From the NCBI GenBank assembly GCA_003490145.1, contig QULQ01000019.1:1-50559 (forward strand): a DNA stretch of 50,559 bases. Reading direction: 5' to 3'. The position numbers were made by a program, and so were the translations under genes. This document shows, one piece after another, positions 17,975-26,254 of the stretch. The notes below the pieces were generated by a model, which ran no database searches, was not told the DNA's origin, and saw only the letters and a program-made list of their open reading frames with translations. Numbering within the stretch: the first letter of the stretch is position 1; each line of letters opens with the position of its first letter. The DNA comes from Lachnospiraceae bacterium OM04-12BH. Lineage in GTDB: Bacteria > Bacillota > Clostridia > Lachnospirales > Lachnospiraceae.

Positions 17975-19159
17975 ATGAGTGAAAGAAATCTTGATTTTGA
18001 TACACCGGTAGAACGTAAGGGTACGGACTGCCTGAAGTATGATTTTGCCGTAGAAAGAGGAATGCCAGCGGATATATTGCCTTTGTGGGTGGCAGATATG
18101 GACTTCAGGATAAGCTCCTATATCCAGGATGCCCTGGCTGCCCAGGCTGCTCACGGAATCTATGGCTACAGCGATTCCAAAGAGGATTATTTTGCAGCGG
18201 TCAGGGACTGGATGAAAAGGAAGCATGGATGGCAGGTAGAAGAAAAGTGGCTGGTCAAGACACCGGGTGTAGTATTTGCCCTTGCTATGGCAGTGAGAGC
18301 CTTTACAAAAGAGGGAGAGGCTGTCATGATCCAGCAGCCGGTCTATTATCCCTTCAGCAGTGTGATCAAAGACAATGGCAGGAAGCTTGTCAGTAACACA
18401 CTGGTACAGAAGGAGGATGGTCATTATGAAATGGATATTGCTGATTTTGAACGTAAGGTAAAGGAGGAAAAGGTGAAGCTCTTTTTCCTCTGTAATCCTC
18501 ATAATCCGGTGGGAAGAGTCTGGGACAGAGAAAGTCTCCTTGAAATTGGAAGGATCTGTGTGGAAAATCATGTTGTCGTAGTCAGTGATGAAATCCATGC
18601 AGACTTTATCTTTGAAGGAACGCATCAGGTATTTGCAGATCTGAGCGATAAAATCAGGGATATCAGTGTGACCTGTACGGCACCCAGCAAGACCTTTAAT
18701 ATCGCAGGACTTCAGGTATCCAATATTTTCATTGCAAATGACAGCCTGAGAAGGCGGTTTGTCAAGGAAATCTCAGCGGCCGGCTACAGTCAGGTCAATG
18801 CATCTGGACTTGTGGCCTGCAGGACAGCCTACGCGCAGGGGGAGGAATGGTATCAGGGCATGATGGCTTATGTCAGGGCCAATATCGATTTTGCAGAGCA
18901 GTATATCCGGGAACAGATCCCGGAGATCAGGATGAGAAAGCCGGAAGGAACCTATCTTCTCTGGCTTGATTTCAGAAGGCTTTCCCTGACAAGCGAGGAG
19001 CTGGAGGATCTGATTGTCAGAAAGGCAGGTCTGTGGCTTGACAGTGGTGCTATTTTCGGAGCCTGTGGAGAGGGATTTCAGCGGATCAATGCAGCCTGTA
19101 CAAGGGCTACCCTGGCAGAGGCGCTAGGGCGGATCAAAAATGCAATAAAAAATTCCTAA
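17975..19159 (+). CDS. MalY/PatB family C-S lyase (cystathionine beta-lyase-like aminotransferase fold)
   Basis: 394 residues from the ATG behind GGGAGGAAAAG. A class I/II aminotransferase fold with PLWVADMDF, NPHNPVGRVW, SDEIHADFIF and the PLP lysine K239 in APSKTFNIAG. PatB-type enzymes release ammonia and pyruvate from cystathionine or other cysteine S-conjugates. Together with the preceding enzyme it can complete transsulfuration toward homocysteine. It is the last gene of the operon. Confidence 0.9.
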   Translation: MSERNLDFDTPVERKGTDCLKYDFAVERGMPADILPLWVADMDFRISSYIQDALAAQAAHGIYGYSDSKEDYFAAVRDWMKRKHGWQVEEKWLVKTPGVVFALAMAVRAFTKEGEAVMIQQPVYYPFSSVIKDNGRKLVSNTLVQKEDGHYEMDIADFERKVKEEKVKLFFLCNPHNPVGRVWDRESLLEIGRICVENHVVVVSDEIHADFIFEGTHQVFADLSDKIRDISVTCTAPSKTFNIAGLQVSNIFIANDSLRRRFVKEISAAGYSQVNASGLVACRTAYAQGEEWYQGMMAYVRANIDFAEQYIREQIPEIRMRKPEGTYLLWLDFRRLSLTSEELEDLIVRKAGLWLDSGAIFGACGEGFQRINAACTRATLAEALGRIKNAIKNS

Positions 19160-19195
19160 ATTCCTATTGACATACTAGGGAAAGAGATGTATGAT
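19159..19195 (+). promoter_or_regulatory. cysK promoter with CymR-like motif
   Basis: TTGACA (19167-19172) and TATGAT (19190-19195) with a 17-bp spacer. On the minus strand, 19175-19159 reads GTATGTCAATAGGAATT and overlaps the -35 box. It matches the 17-bp motif of the HD/metB/patB promoter at 14 positions. A further short inverted repeat, ATACT-AAGAT-AGTAT, lies in the leader (about 19222-19236). Confidence 0.7.
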
Positions 19196-19259
19196 ATCCT
19201 CAACAGATAAACATAGTATTCATACTAAGATAGTATAGAATAAAGCGGAGGATGAAAAA

Positions 19260-20195
19260 ATGAGTAAAATTGTAGAAAGTTCATTAGAATTAGTTGGAAA
19301 GACACCCCTTCTTAAATTAAAACGTTATACTGCAAAGAATGGCATCACTGATGCAACCATTCTTGCCAAGCTGGAGTACTTAAATCCTGCAGGATCTGTG
19401 AAGGATCGTATCGCCCTTGCCATGATCGAGGATGCAGAGAAGAAGGGAATCCTGAAGGAAGGCGCTACCATTATTGAGCCTACCAGTGGAAATACCGGCA
19501 TCGGTCTGGCAGCAGTCGCAGCAGCCAGGGGCTATAAGGCGATCCTGACACTGCCGGAGACCATGAGCGTTGAAAGAAGAAACCTGCTGAAGGCATATGG
19601 TGCAGAGCTTGTACTGACAGACGGCTCCAAGGGTATGAAGGGTGCCATTGCCAAGGCTGAAGAATTAAAGGAAAGCATTCCGGGATCTGTGATCCTCGGA
19701 CAGTTCGTAAATCCTGCAAACCCTGCAGTGCACAAGGCTACCACAGGTCCTGAGATCTGGGATCAGACTGACGGTAAGGTTGATATTTTCGTAGCTGGTG
19801 TAGGTACCGGCGGAACCATTACCGGTGTTGGTGAATATCTGAAGGAGCAGAATCCTGATGTGAAGATCGTAGCAGTTGAGCCGGCGACAAGCCCTGTTCT
19901 TTCCAAAGGAACACCCGGTGCTCACAAGATCCAGGGAATCGGTGCAGGCTTTGTACCGGATGTCCTGAATACCAAGGTATATGATGAAGTCATAACCATT
20001 GAGAATGAAGATGCTTTTGCAGAGGGCAGGAAGTTTGCTGTCAGTGAAGGAATCCTTGTAGGTATTTCTTCCGGTGCAGCTCTGAAGGCAGCAGGAATCC
20101 TTGCGTCAAGACCGGAGAATAAGGGGAAGACCATCGTAGTCCTGCTTCCCGATTCCGGAGACAGATATCTGTCTACTCCTTTATTTGCAGAATAA
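19260..20195 (+). CDS. cysK: Cysteine synthase A (O-acetylserine thiol-lyase)
   Basis: 311 residues making L-cysteine from O-acetylserine and sulfide. The PLP lysine K48 sits in NPAGSVKDR, the substrate loop is TSGNTG (75-80), and the phosphate-binding glycine loop is [12 protein letters not shown]. The length is normal. A GCGGAGG site precedes the ATG. It is transcribed from its own promoter and likely regulated with the neighbouring sulfur operon through the shared motif. Confidence 0.96.
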   Translation: MSKIVESSLELVGKTPLLKLKRYTAKNGITDATILAKLEYLNPAGSVKDRIALAMIEDAEKKGILKEGATIIEPTSGNTGIGLAAVAAARGYKAILTLPETMSVERRNLLKAYGAELVLTDGSKGMKGAIAKAEELKESIPGSVILGQFVNPANPAVHKATTGPEIWDQTDGKVDIFVAGVGTGGTITGVGEYLKEQNPDVKIVAVEPATSPVLSKGTPGAHKIQGIGAGFVPDVLNTKVYDEVITIENEDAFAEGRKFAVSEGILVGISSGAALKAAGILASRPENKGKTIVVLLPDSGDRYLSTPLFAE

Positions 20196-20225
20196 AAAGA
20201 ATAAAAAGAAGTACGTGAAGCCAGT

Positions 20226-20264
20226 GATGACGGATCAGCCTGAATAGAAAGGGGATCCGTCATC
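20226..20264 (+). terminator. 11-bp hairpin after cysK (terminator-like)
   Basis: GATGACGGATC (20226-20236) is the exact reverse complement of GATCCGTCATC (20254-20264). The following TTGCTG is only weakly T-rich, so termination may be partial. Confidence 0.5.
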
Positions 20265-20283
20265 TTGCTGTGTGTAAAACACG

Positions 20284-20312
20284 TTGCCAGCAGGGAAAGT
20301 AGATGTTACAAT
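20284..20312 (+). promoter_or_regulatory. tcdA promoter
   Basis: TTGCCA (20284-20289) and TACAAT (20307-20312), spacer 17. The -10 is inside a small hairpin (GTTACAATG / CATTGCAAC, 20305-20324) that ends just before the ribosome site GGAGG. Confidence 0.55.
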
Positions 20313-20339
20313 GAGCATTGCAACGGAGGAAATAAATCA

Positions 20340-21113
20340 ATGTTAAATCAGTTTTCAAGAACAGAGCTTTTACTGGGAAGAGAAGCCCTCGAGCGTCTGG
20401 AGAGGACCCATGTGGCAATCTTTGGAATCGGAGGTGTAGGAGGCTATGTGGCAGAAGCGCTTGTCAGGAGCGGTGTAGGAAGCTTTACGCTGGTGGATGA
20501 TGATAAGATCTGTCTGACTAATCTGAACCGTCAGATCATAGCAACCAGGCAGACTATAGGAAAATACAAAACAGAAGTGATGAAGGAGAGGATCCTTTCT
20601 ATTAATCCACAGGCACAGGTGAATGTGTATAACTGCTTTTTCCTGCCGGAGAATGCCGGGGATTTTGATTTTACTTCCTATGATTATGTAGTAGATGCGG
20701 TAGATACCGTAACCGCAAAGCTCCAGATCATCATGCAGGCAAAGGAAGCAGGCGTTCCGGTGATCAGCTGTATGGGAGTTGGAAACAAGCTGAATCCCAC
20801 AGAGCTGTGCATTGAAGATATTTACAAGACGAGTGTCTGCCCGCTTGCAAAGGTAATGCGGCGTGAATTAAAGAAGCGGGGTGTAAAGAAGCTGAAGGTG
20901 CTGTATTCCAGGGAAGAGGCCATGAAGCCGGTCGAGGATACACAGAACAGCTGCAGAACACACTGTGTCTGCCCACCCGGGACCCAGAGGACATGTACTG
21001 TCAGACGGGCCATTCCGGGAAGCACTTCCTTTGTACCGTCTGCAGCTGGTCTTATCATTGCTTCAGAGGTAGTGAAGGATCTGACAGGGATCAGACATGA
21101 TAAAAAGGGTTGA
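20340..21113 (+). CDS. tcdA: tRNA threonylcarbamoyladenosine dehydratase (ThiF/MoeB superfamily)
   Basis: 257 residues from the ATG behind CGGAGGA. It has the E1-like adenylating domain: the nucleotide loop GIGGVGGYVAEAL, the DDDKICLTNLNRQI motif, and a DAVDTVTAK stretch. TcdA cyclises t6A37 of tRNAs to ct6A. In E. coli this needs the CsdA-CsdE sulfur relay, which fits its position beside cysK and a rhodanese fusion. A MoeB/ThiF role is less likely, as no molybdopterin or thiazole genes are near. Confidence 0.85.
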   Translation: MLNQFSRTELLLGREALERLERTHVAIFGIGGVGGYVAEALVRSGVGSFTLVDDDKICLTNLNRQIIATRQTIGKYKTEVMKERILSINPQAQVNVYNCFFLPENAGDFDFTSYDYVVDAVDTVTAKLQIIMQAKEAGVPVISCMGVGNKLNPTELCIEDIYKTSVCPLAKVMRRELKKRGVKKLKVLYSREEAMKPVEDTQNSCRTHCVCPPGTQRTCTVRRAIPGSTSFVPSAAGLIIASEVVKDLTGIRHDKKG

Positions 21114-21117
21114 GAAC

Positions 21118-22287
21118 ATGGAAAGAAAAACGATACAGGCTCTGATAGAGGATGCAGGGGAAAAGCTGGTCATTGATATCAGAAGTGAAGAAGACTACAA
21201 AAGAGAAACCTATCCGGGTGCCATTCATATTTTCCACGAGGATTTCATGGATGAGCTTGACAGAGTGCCAAAGGACAGACCGGTCTACCTGATTTGTTAT
21301 ACGGGCCAGAAGAGTGATGATATTGCAGAGGAGCTGTCGGGGCAGGGCTATAAGATCTACAGTATAGATGGCGGCTTTCATTCTTATCTTCGTTATAAGC
21401 TGCAGAAGCTGATGGAAAAGGAAGAGGATAAGCTGGACCGCTGCAAGGAAGCAGAGCGGAGCATAGTCAAGAAATTCCGTAAGGAGATCTGGCGTAAATT
21501 TACCAAAGCGATCAATGAATATGAACTGATCCAGGATGGGGATAGGATCGCTGTCTGTATATCAGGCGGTAAGGATTCCATGCTGATGGCAAAGCTTTTT
21601 CAGGAGCTTGAGCGTCATGGAAAAAAGAATTTTGAAGTAGTATATCTCGTGATGAACCCCGGCTATAATGAACTGAATTATCAGACGATCCTGAATAATG
21701 CAAAGCTTCTGGAGGTGCCGGTCACTGTTTTTAAAACGGAGATCTTTGACACGGTAGCAGATATTACAGAATCTCCCTGCTATCTGTGCGCCCGTATGAG
21801 AAGAGGCTATCTGTACAGCAAGGCAAAGGAGCTTGGCTGTAATAAGATCGCACTTGGACATCACTTTGATGATGTGATCGAAACGATTCTGATGGGTATG
21901 CTCTATGGAGCACAGATCCAGACGATGATGCCAAAGCTTCACAGCACCAATTTCGAAGGCATGGAGCTGATAAGGCCCCTGTACCTGATCCGGGAAGCAG
22001 ATATCATCAAGTGGATGCATTATAATGAACTGCACTTTATCCAGTGTGCCTGCAGGTTTACAGAGAACTGTGCATCCTGCGGCGGCACAGAAAAGGGTTC
22101 TAAACGGGCTGAGATCAAGGAACTGATCCGTGAGCTTGCCGAAAAGAACCCTGTGATTGAAAAGAATATTTTCCGCAGTGTGGAAAATGTAAATTTAAGT
22201 ACTGTAATTGCTTATAAGCAGGATGGGGTCACCCATCATTTCCTTACTACTTACGCTGGGCACGGATCAGATTCTGATAAAAGATGA
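21118..22287 (+). CDS. Rhodanese domain fused to a TtcA-like PP-loop ATPase
   Basis: 389 residues from ATG 21118 (another ATG at 21097 overlaps tcdA). Residues 1-95 form a rhodanese domain with the likely persulfide cysteine C60 (LICYTGQKSDD). From about 115 there is a PP-loop ATPase: SGGKDS at 149-154, then CYLC (C221, C224), HHFDDVIET, and a second cysteine group CACRF/NCASC (C310-C321), as in the iron-sulfur TtcA enzymes that thiolate tRNA. A sulfur carrier and a tRNA thiolase in one chain is a plausible reading. The 3' end overlaps the convergent peptidase gene by 41 bases. Confidence 0.85.
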   Translation: MERKTIQALIEDAGEKLVIDIRSEEDYKRETYPGAIHIFHEDFMDELDRVPKDRPVYLICYTGQKSDDIAEELSGQGYKIYSIDGGFHSYLRYKLQKLMEKEEDKLDRCKEAERSIVKKFRKEIWRKFTKAINEYELIQDGDRIAVCISGGKDSMLMAKLFQELERHGKKNFEVVYLVMNPGYNELNYQTILNNAKLLEVPVTVFKTEIFDTVADITESPCYLCARMRRGYLYSKAKELGCNKIALGHHFDDVIETILMGMLYGAQIQTMMPKLHSTNFEGMELIRPLYLIREADIIKWMHYNELHFIQCACRFTENCASCGGTEKGSKRAEIKELIRELAEKNPVIEKNIFRSVENVNLSTVIAYKQDGVTHHFLTTYAGHGSDSDKR

Positions 22288-23692
22288 CTGCGCCCGGCAG
22301 ACAGTTGTAAACAATATTTTCATTCAGGCCATGCATGCCTTTCATCTGCTCAGGACCATAAATAACAGGAGCAAAGCGGATACAGCTGTCACAGATACAC
22401 TGATAGAACTGGGCATCTGTAGCGCCGGTCATGACGTAGGGACTGACAGGAAGACCCGGAAAGGTCTCTGCGATCACAGACTCAACCTGACGGAAGGCAG
22501 AGCCGTTTATATCAACCGGCGTGGAATAATCATTGGCATGCAGTACTTCCATCGTAAGACCATATTTTGAAGCGAGCTTTTCCATAATGGAAAGGCTTTC
22601 TTTTTGTCCCTGATGGGGGATAAAACGCATGTTGGCACTGACACTTGCTTCCTGTGGGATCACATTGCAGGCATCGGAGCCGGACTGCATGGTAAAGGCA
22701 ATCGTAGTCTGCAGCATAGCACCGGCCTGGGCACTGATGCTGCCAAGGAGTGGCTTTAATACCGGAGAAAAGAGCCAGAGATTGCCAAATACCAGCTTTA
22801 ATGGGAAGGGGGCATAAGGAGCCAGCTTCCGGAACATGGCAGATACCTCAGGTGAAAATCTGCGCTGGAAGGGAGTATGCTTTTCGACTTCATTGACAAA
22901 GGCAGCAAGTCTTGGAATGGGGGTGTTTTTGCCGGGAGCACTGGCATGCCCACCTGTGGACCTGGCAGTAAATTTCACATCTGCCTTGCCCTTTTCAAAA
23001 ACACCGACCATGGCAAAATTACCCCTGATACCACCGATCGGATCGGTAATGATGCCGCCGCCTTCATCACAGACCAGAAAAAGGCGGATGCCTCTTTTCT
23101 GCAGCTCAGCTACGATCTTTGGAGCACCGTCACCGCCCCACTCTTCTGTGCAGGAGGAAGCCAGATAAACATCACAGGCGGGTGTATAGCCTTCAGCAAG
23201 CAGCTCTTCCACAGCCTGGAAAAAGGCCATGACAGAACATTTGGTGTCGGAGGCGCCTCTTCCCCAGACCTTTCCGTCCGCAATGTCACCGGAAAAAGGA
23301 GCATGGCTCCATTCACCCTCTGCAGGAACCACATCCTGATGGCTCATCAGAAGGATTGGGTTTTCGCGGCTTTCTCCCTTCCAGTAATAGAGAAGGTTTC
23401 CATCGATCACTGTTTTTTCAAGCTGTTTGTGGACGAGTGGAAAAAGCTCCTCCAGGAGCTTGTGGAAGCTGAGAAATTTTTCCTCTTCATGGACTCCTGC
23501 ATGTGAGGTTGTATCATACTGGATCATCCGGGAAAGCTTTTCTGCAAGCATCCTGGCTTTTTCTGTTTCCTTTGGTGCGGTATAGGAGGACTTCCTTGAA
23601 GGCATCAGAAGGGTATGGATCACAGCAATAAGCAGCAGAACAATAAGAAGAGCAAGGACTGCTGCAAGGATCAGTAAAATTGTTTTCATCAT
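22247..23692 (-). CDS. M20 family metallopeptidase with N-terminal membrane anchor
   Basis: 481 residues. One transmembrane helix (3-28) is followed by an M20 catalytic core: metal ligands H118 and D149 (MSHQDVVP; GASDTK), catalytic E183 and E184 (CTEEWGG), and a lid domain in the middle. The layout is that of the PM20D1/carboxypeptidase-S-like group, which hydrolyses N-acyl amino acids or peptides. The start overlaps the stop of the membrane protein gene upstream, so the peptidase probably serves that transporter-like pair. Confidence 0.88.
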   Translation of the reverse strand: MMKTILLILAAVLALLIVLLLIAVIHTLLMPSRKSSYTAPKETEKARMLAEKLSRMIQYDTTSHAGVHEEEKFLSFHKLLEELFPLVHKQLEKTVIDGNLLYYWKGESRENPILLMSHQDVVPAEGEWSHAPFSGDIADGKVWGRGASDTKCSVMAFFQAVEELLAEGYTPACDVYLASSCTEEWGGDGAPKIVAELQKRGIRLFLVCDEGGGIITDPIGGIRGNFAMVGVFEKGKADVKFTARSTGGHASAPGKNTPIPRLAAFVNEVEKHTPFQRRFSPEVSAMFRKLAPYAPFPLKLVFGNLWLFSPVLKPLLGSISAQAGAMLQTTIAFTMQSGSDACNVIPQEASVSANMRFIPHQGQKESLSIMEKLASKYGLTMEVLHANDYSTPVDINGSAFRQVESVIAETFPGLPVSPYVMTGATDAQFYQCICDSCIRFAPVIYGPEQMKGMHGLNENIVYNCLPGAVIFYQNLIRAQRK

Positions 23693-24402
23693 TTGTCACC
23701 TGCTTTCATATGGAGATCAGTTTCCTGTGCCAGAGCCTTTGCCCTTTGACGGTAGAAGAGAAAAGCGATACCAATCGCAAGACCGCCGGAAGGAATGATC
23801 ATAAAACTGGTGGAACCTGTCAGGGAAGGAACCAGGATAAACAAAAGGCTCATCAGGACAAGGGGAGCGGCTGCAATTTTCAGGTTTTTGCGGAAATACT
23901 TATAGGCCATGGCACCAAACAGGGCTGGCACTACATTTTCAAAAGCGGGCTGCAGTACTTCGCTCTGTAAAACAGGCTGGAGCGGCACCAGTAAAAGGAC
24001 GCCGAGAGCCAGTACCAGAATCGTAACAAGGGAAGAGGCTGCAATGGAAAGAGTGGAGATGATCTCATTTTCCGGGGTACCGCTTTTGGCTCCAACCTGA
24101 TCCCTGGCATTGATGGCACAGGGGATCTTCATGTTGATCAGATTTCCCGTGATAAAGGCCAGATAGCCGCCGCCTGCACCCAGCATGGGCGTATAAACAA
24201 GAAATTCCACGATACTGCTCACAAACCAGATAATTCCTACAGAAAGGAAGCCTTTGCCAACGGCAGGAAGGTCTGGCATGGCACCAAGGAACAGACCGAT
24301 CATAAAGGGAGCGCCAACCAGAAGAACCAGTGTGATAACGGAAAAGACTCTTCCGAGGATATGGGTCCCGGCATTGTATTTTTCAAAAGATTCGTTATTC
24401 AT
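23689..24402 (-). CDS. Multi-spanning membrane protein (partner of the DUF5058 protein)
   Basis: 237 residues with about six hydrophobic helices and no motif that I recognise with certainty. Notable blocks are VEFLVYTPMLGAGGGYLAFITGNLINMKIPCA and NARDQVGAKSGTPENEIISTLSIAAS. It lies 15 bases after the DUF5058 gene and overlaps the M20 peptidase gene, so the three form one operon. I infer a two-component membrane transporter feeding the peptidase. Confidence 0.7.
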   Translation of the reverse strand: MNNESFEKYNAGTHILGRVFSVITLVLLVGAPFMIGLFLGAMPDLPAVGKGFLSVGIIWFVSSIVEFLVYTPMLGAGGGYLAFITGNLINMKIPCAINARDQVGAKSGTPENEIISTLSIAASSLVTILVLALGVLLLVPLQPVLQSEVLQPAFENVVPALFGAMAYKYFRKNLKIAAAPLVLMSLLFILVPSLTGSTSFMIIPSGGLAIGIAFLFYRQRAKALAQETDLHMKAGDK

Positions 24403-24417
24403 GTAAGATTCGCCTCC

Positions 24418-25173
24418 TTATAAGTACAGATTTGCTAAGACAGCGGCTGCCATGCCAAGGAGCATGCTGCCGGCAATGGAGAAGCTGTCGATCCAGACCT
24501 TTTTCTTCTTTTCAGAAAGATACAGGCAAAGTGCCATGGCAAGGCCGGAAACCACAACTACGATAAGGGGAAGGATACTTCCGGAAAAAGTAAACAGACC
24601 ATTTCCAGAAACAAAGCCGCCGATGTAGCTGCCGATATAAGCAGAAACAAGTCCAATGAACATGGCACTCATCGCATGATCACCAAAGCCGCCCTGAGCG
24701 CTTCCTTTCTTAGTGTTTTTCTGCAGCTTTTTCAGATAACCTTTGTTGAAAATAACGGAAAGCACCATTCCCCAGATGATACAGATACTCATAAGAAGAG
24801 CAATGGTAACAAAATTCTGGGGTGTCATTTCACGGGCGGAGAGCGAGGTCATACCAACCTGTTCCGCTGCTGCCTGGGCAACCTGGGTTTCATAGTGCAG
24901 GGCGCCGATCACAGAAAGCCTGAGCCAGGGCCATGGGGTACCAAGGCTTCCGGACAGGGCGATCACACCAAGCAGGATGCCGACACTTGGCAGCACCGAA
25001 AAGGTGGCGCTTGACAGGATCACCTGCTTTAACCTGGTCCGATCCATGCCAATGGAGACACCGGCCCGGTAAGCGCGGATAAGAAAAACGATGCATACGA
25101 CGGCAACAAAGGCAATAATGCCGCCACAGATCCCATACAAAGGGACGCTGTTCAGTAAAGACAGAATGTTCAT
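24418..25173 (-). CDS. DUF5058 family membrane protein
   Basis: 251 residues with about seven helices. The pattern AYRAGVSIGMDRTRLKQVIL, SVGILLGVIALSGSLGTPWPWLRLSVIGALHYE matches DUF5058 proteins of Firmicutes as I remember them. Function unknown. Co-transcription with another permease-like gene and an M20 peptidase suggests uptake of a peptide or acyl-amino acid that is then hydrolysed. A good AAGGAGG site precedes the ATG. Confidence 0.75.
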   Translation of the reverse strand: MNILSLLNSVPLYGICGGIIAFVAVVCIVFLIRAYRAGVSIGMDRTRLKQVILSSATFSVLPSVGILLGVIALSGSLGTPWPWLRLSVIGALHYETQVAQAAAEQVGMTSLSAREMTPQNFVTIALLMSICIIWGMVLSVIFNKGYLKKLQKNTKKGSAQGGFGDHAMSAMFIGLVSAYIGSYIGGFVSGNGLFTFSGSILPLIVVVVSGLAMALCLYLSEKKKKVWIDSFSIAGSMLLGMAAAVLANLYL

Positions 25174-25194
25174 GGGAAATCCTCCTTGATAAGG

Positions 25195-25566
25195 TTAGTT
25201 CATGCCGGAAGCGGGATGACCGTTTGTGCGGAGAACTGTCCGGAAGGTACCGGCAAACAGAAGATGCCTTTCAAATCGCTCCCGGTTTCCGGAGTTCCAT
25301 ATGTGAAGCAGCGCACGTTTGTTACGATCCAGTTCTTCTGAGATTTCCAGAAGACAGTCACTGGGAATCAGCTGTATAATGCCATCCAGCATTTGGACAA
25401 TGATCGCTTCCAAAAGGGAAGGAATGTCCTGAAAGTGATAATAGAAGGAATTACAGTTGATATGGCAGTCATCTACGATCATTTTTACGGTGATATGGGA
25501 TAACGGAGCCTCATTGAGAAGCTTTAGAAACGAAGCTTCAATCGCCTTTTTAGTGAAAGAAGACAT
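25195..25566 (-). CDS. Short TetR/AcrR family regulator, probably truncated
   Basis: 123 residues. The N-terminal HTH is clear (FTKKAIEASFLKLLNEAPLSHITVKMIVDDCHINCNSFYYHFQDIPSLLEAI). TetR regulators with this type of HTH usually have about 170-190 residues. Here the ligand-binding domain stops soon after RERFERHLLF, and the stop lies only 21 bases before the DUF5058 start. The end may have been lost by deletion. It heads the DUF5058/M20 operon and may still bind DNA. Confidence 0.75.
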   Translation of the reverse strand: MSSFTKKAIEASFLKLLNEAPLSHITVKMIVDDCHINCNSFYYHFQDIPSLLEAIIVQMLDGIIQLIPSDCLLEISEELDRNKRALLHIWNSGNRERFERHLLFAGTFRTVLRTNGHPASGMN

Positions 25567-25598
25567 ATCCTCACTCCTTTGACAGTTTCTTTTCCCTC

Positions 25599-25627
25599 AT
25601 CTTACCATTTTGACAGAGAGATATCAA
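25599..25627 (-). promoter_or_regulatory. Promoter of the TetR/DUF5058/M20 operon
   Basis: On the minus strand, TTGATA (25627-25622) and TAAGAT (25604-25599) with a 17-bp spacer. The octamer TTTGACAG occurs twice nearby on the plus strand (25578-25585, 25609-25616) and could be a regulator site. Confidence 0.5.
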
Positions 25628-25711
25628 ATGAATTCCAGAAGGGAACCCAAGGATAAAGGGTATGATCGTAGAACTGAAGCGGAAAACCAGGATGGCAGTG
25701 GTTTATTCTGT

Positions 25712-26254
25712 TCAGGCATCAGGAAGCTGTCCCTTCGGTTTTAATTTCTGTTTCGGGTTTTCTTTACGCAGACGTTCTGCAACAGGAGCCCAGTTCTCTG
25801 CATAGCTCTCACATTTGCCACAGAGATGACAGGCACCCTCCGGACTTTCCAGATCCGTACTCTTGGCCTTGACAGAATCCACGATCTTTACGAGAGACTT
25901 CGGATTTTCCAGCATAGCACAAGGGCGAAGGTGATTTTTATTGAAAGGCTGCGCCTTCTGATAAGCCTTAAACAGTGGCTGGCTTAAGGCATCAAGGAGT
26001 GACATGTCATGGATGTTGGCATTGGAGTAATGGATAAATACGCAGGGCTCTACATCGCCGTTTGGATTGATATGACAATAGAACCGGCCACCGGCAATAC
26101 AGCCGCCTACAAATTCACCGTCATTCTGGAAATCAAAGGCAAAGATCGGCTTGCCACCCTTAAAGGCTCTGATCTCCCGGATCCTGTGGTACATATATTC
26201 ACGCTGCTTTAGATTTAAGAGAAGATCCGGACTGGCATTATTTCCTACGGGCAT
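25712..26254 (-). pseudogene. Radical SAM gene, C-terminal fragment (frameshifted)
   Basis: An open frame of 180 residues continues the radical SAM protein of the fragment upstream, but in another phase. It contains the SPASM-like cysteine region (GGCIAGGRFYCHINPNGDVEPC) and a final HLCGKC pair. The first ATG (26254) has no ribosome site, and the codons before it (TACTTCCACTAT, read YFHY) belong to the same protein. A segment of very roughly 30-40 codons is missing compared with family members as I remember them. Therefore it is unlikely to be made as a separate protein. Confidence 0.75.
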
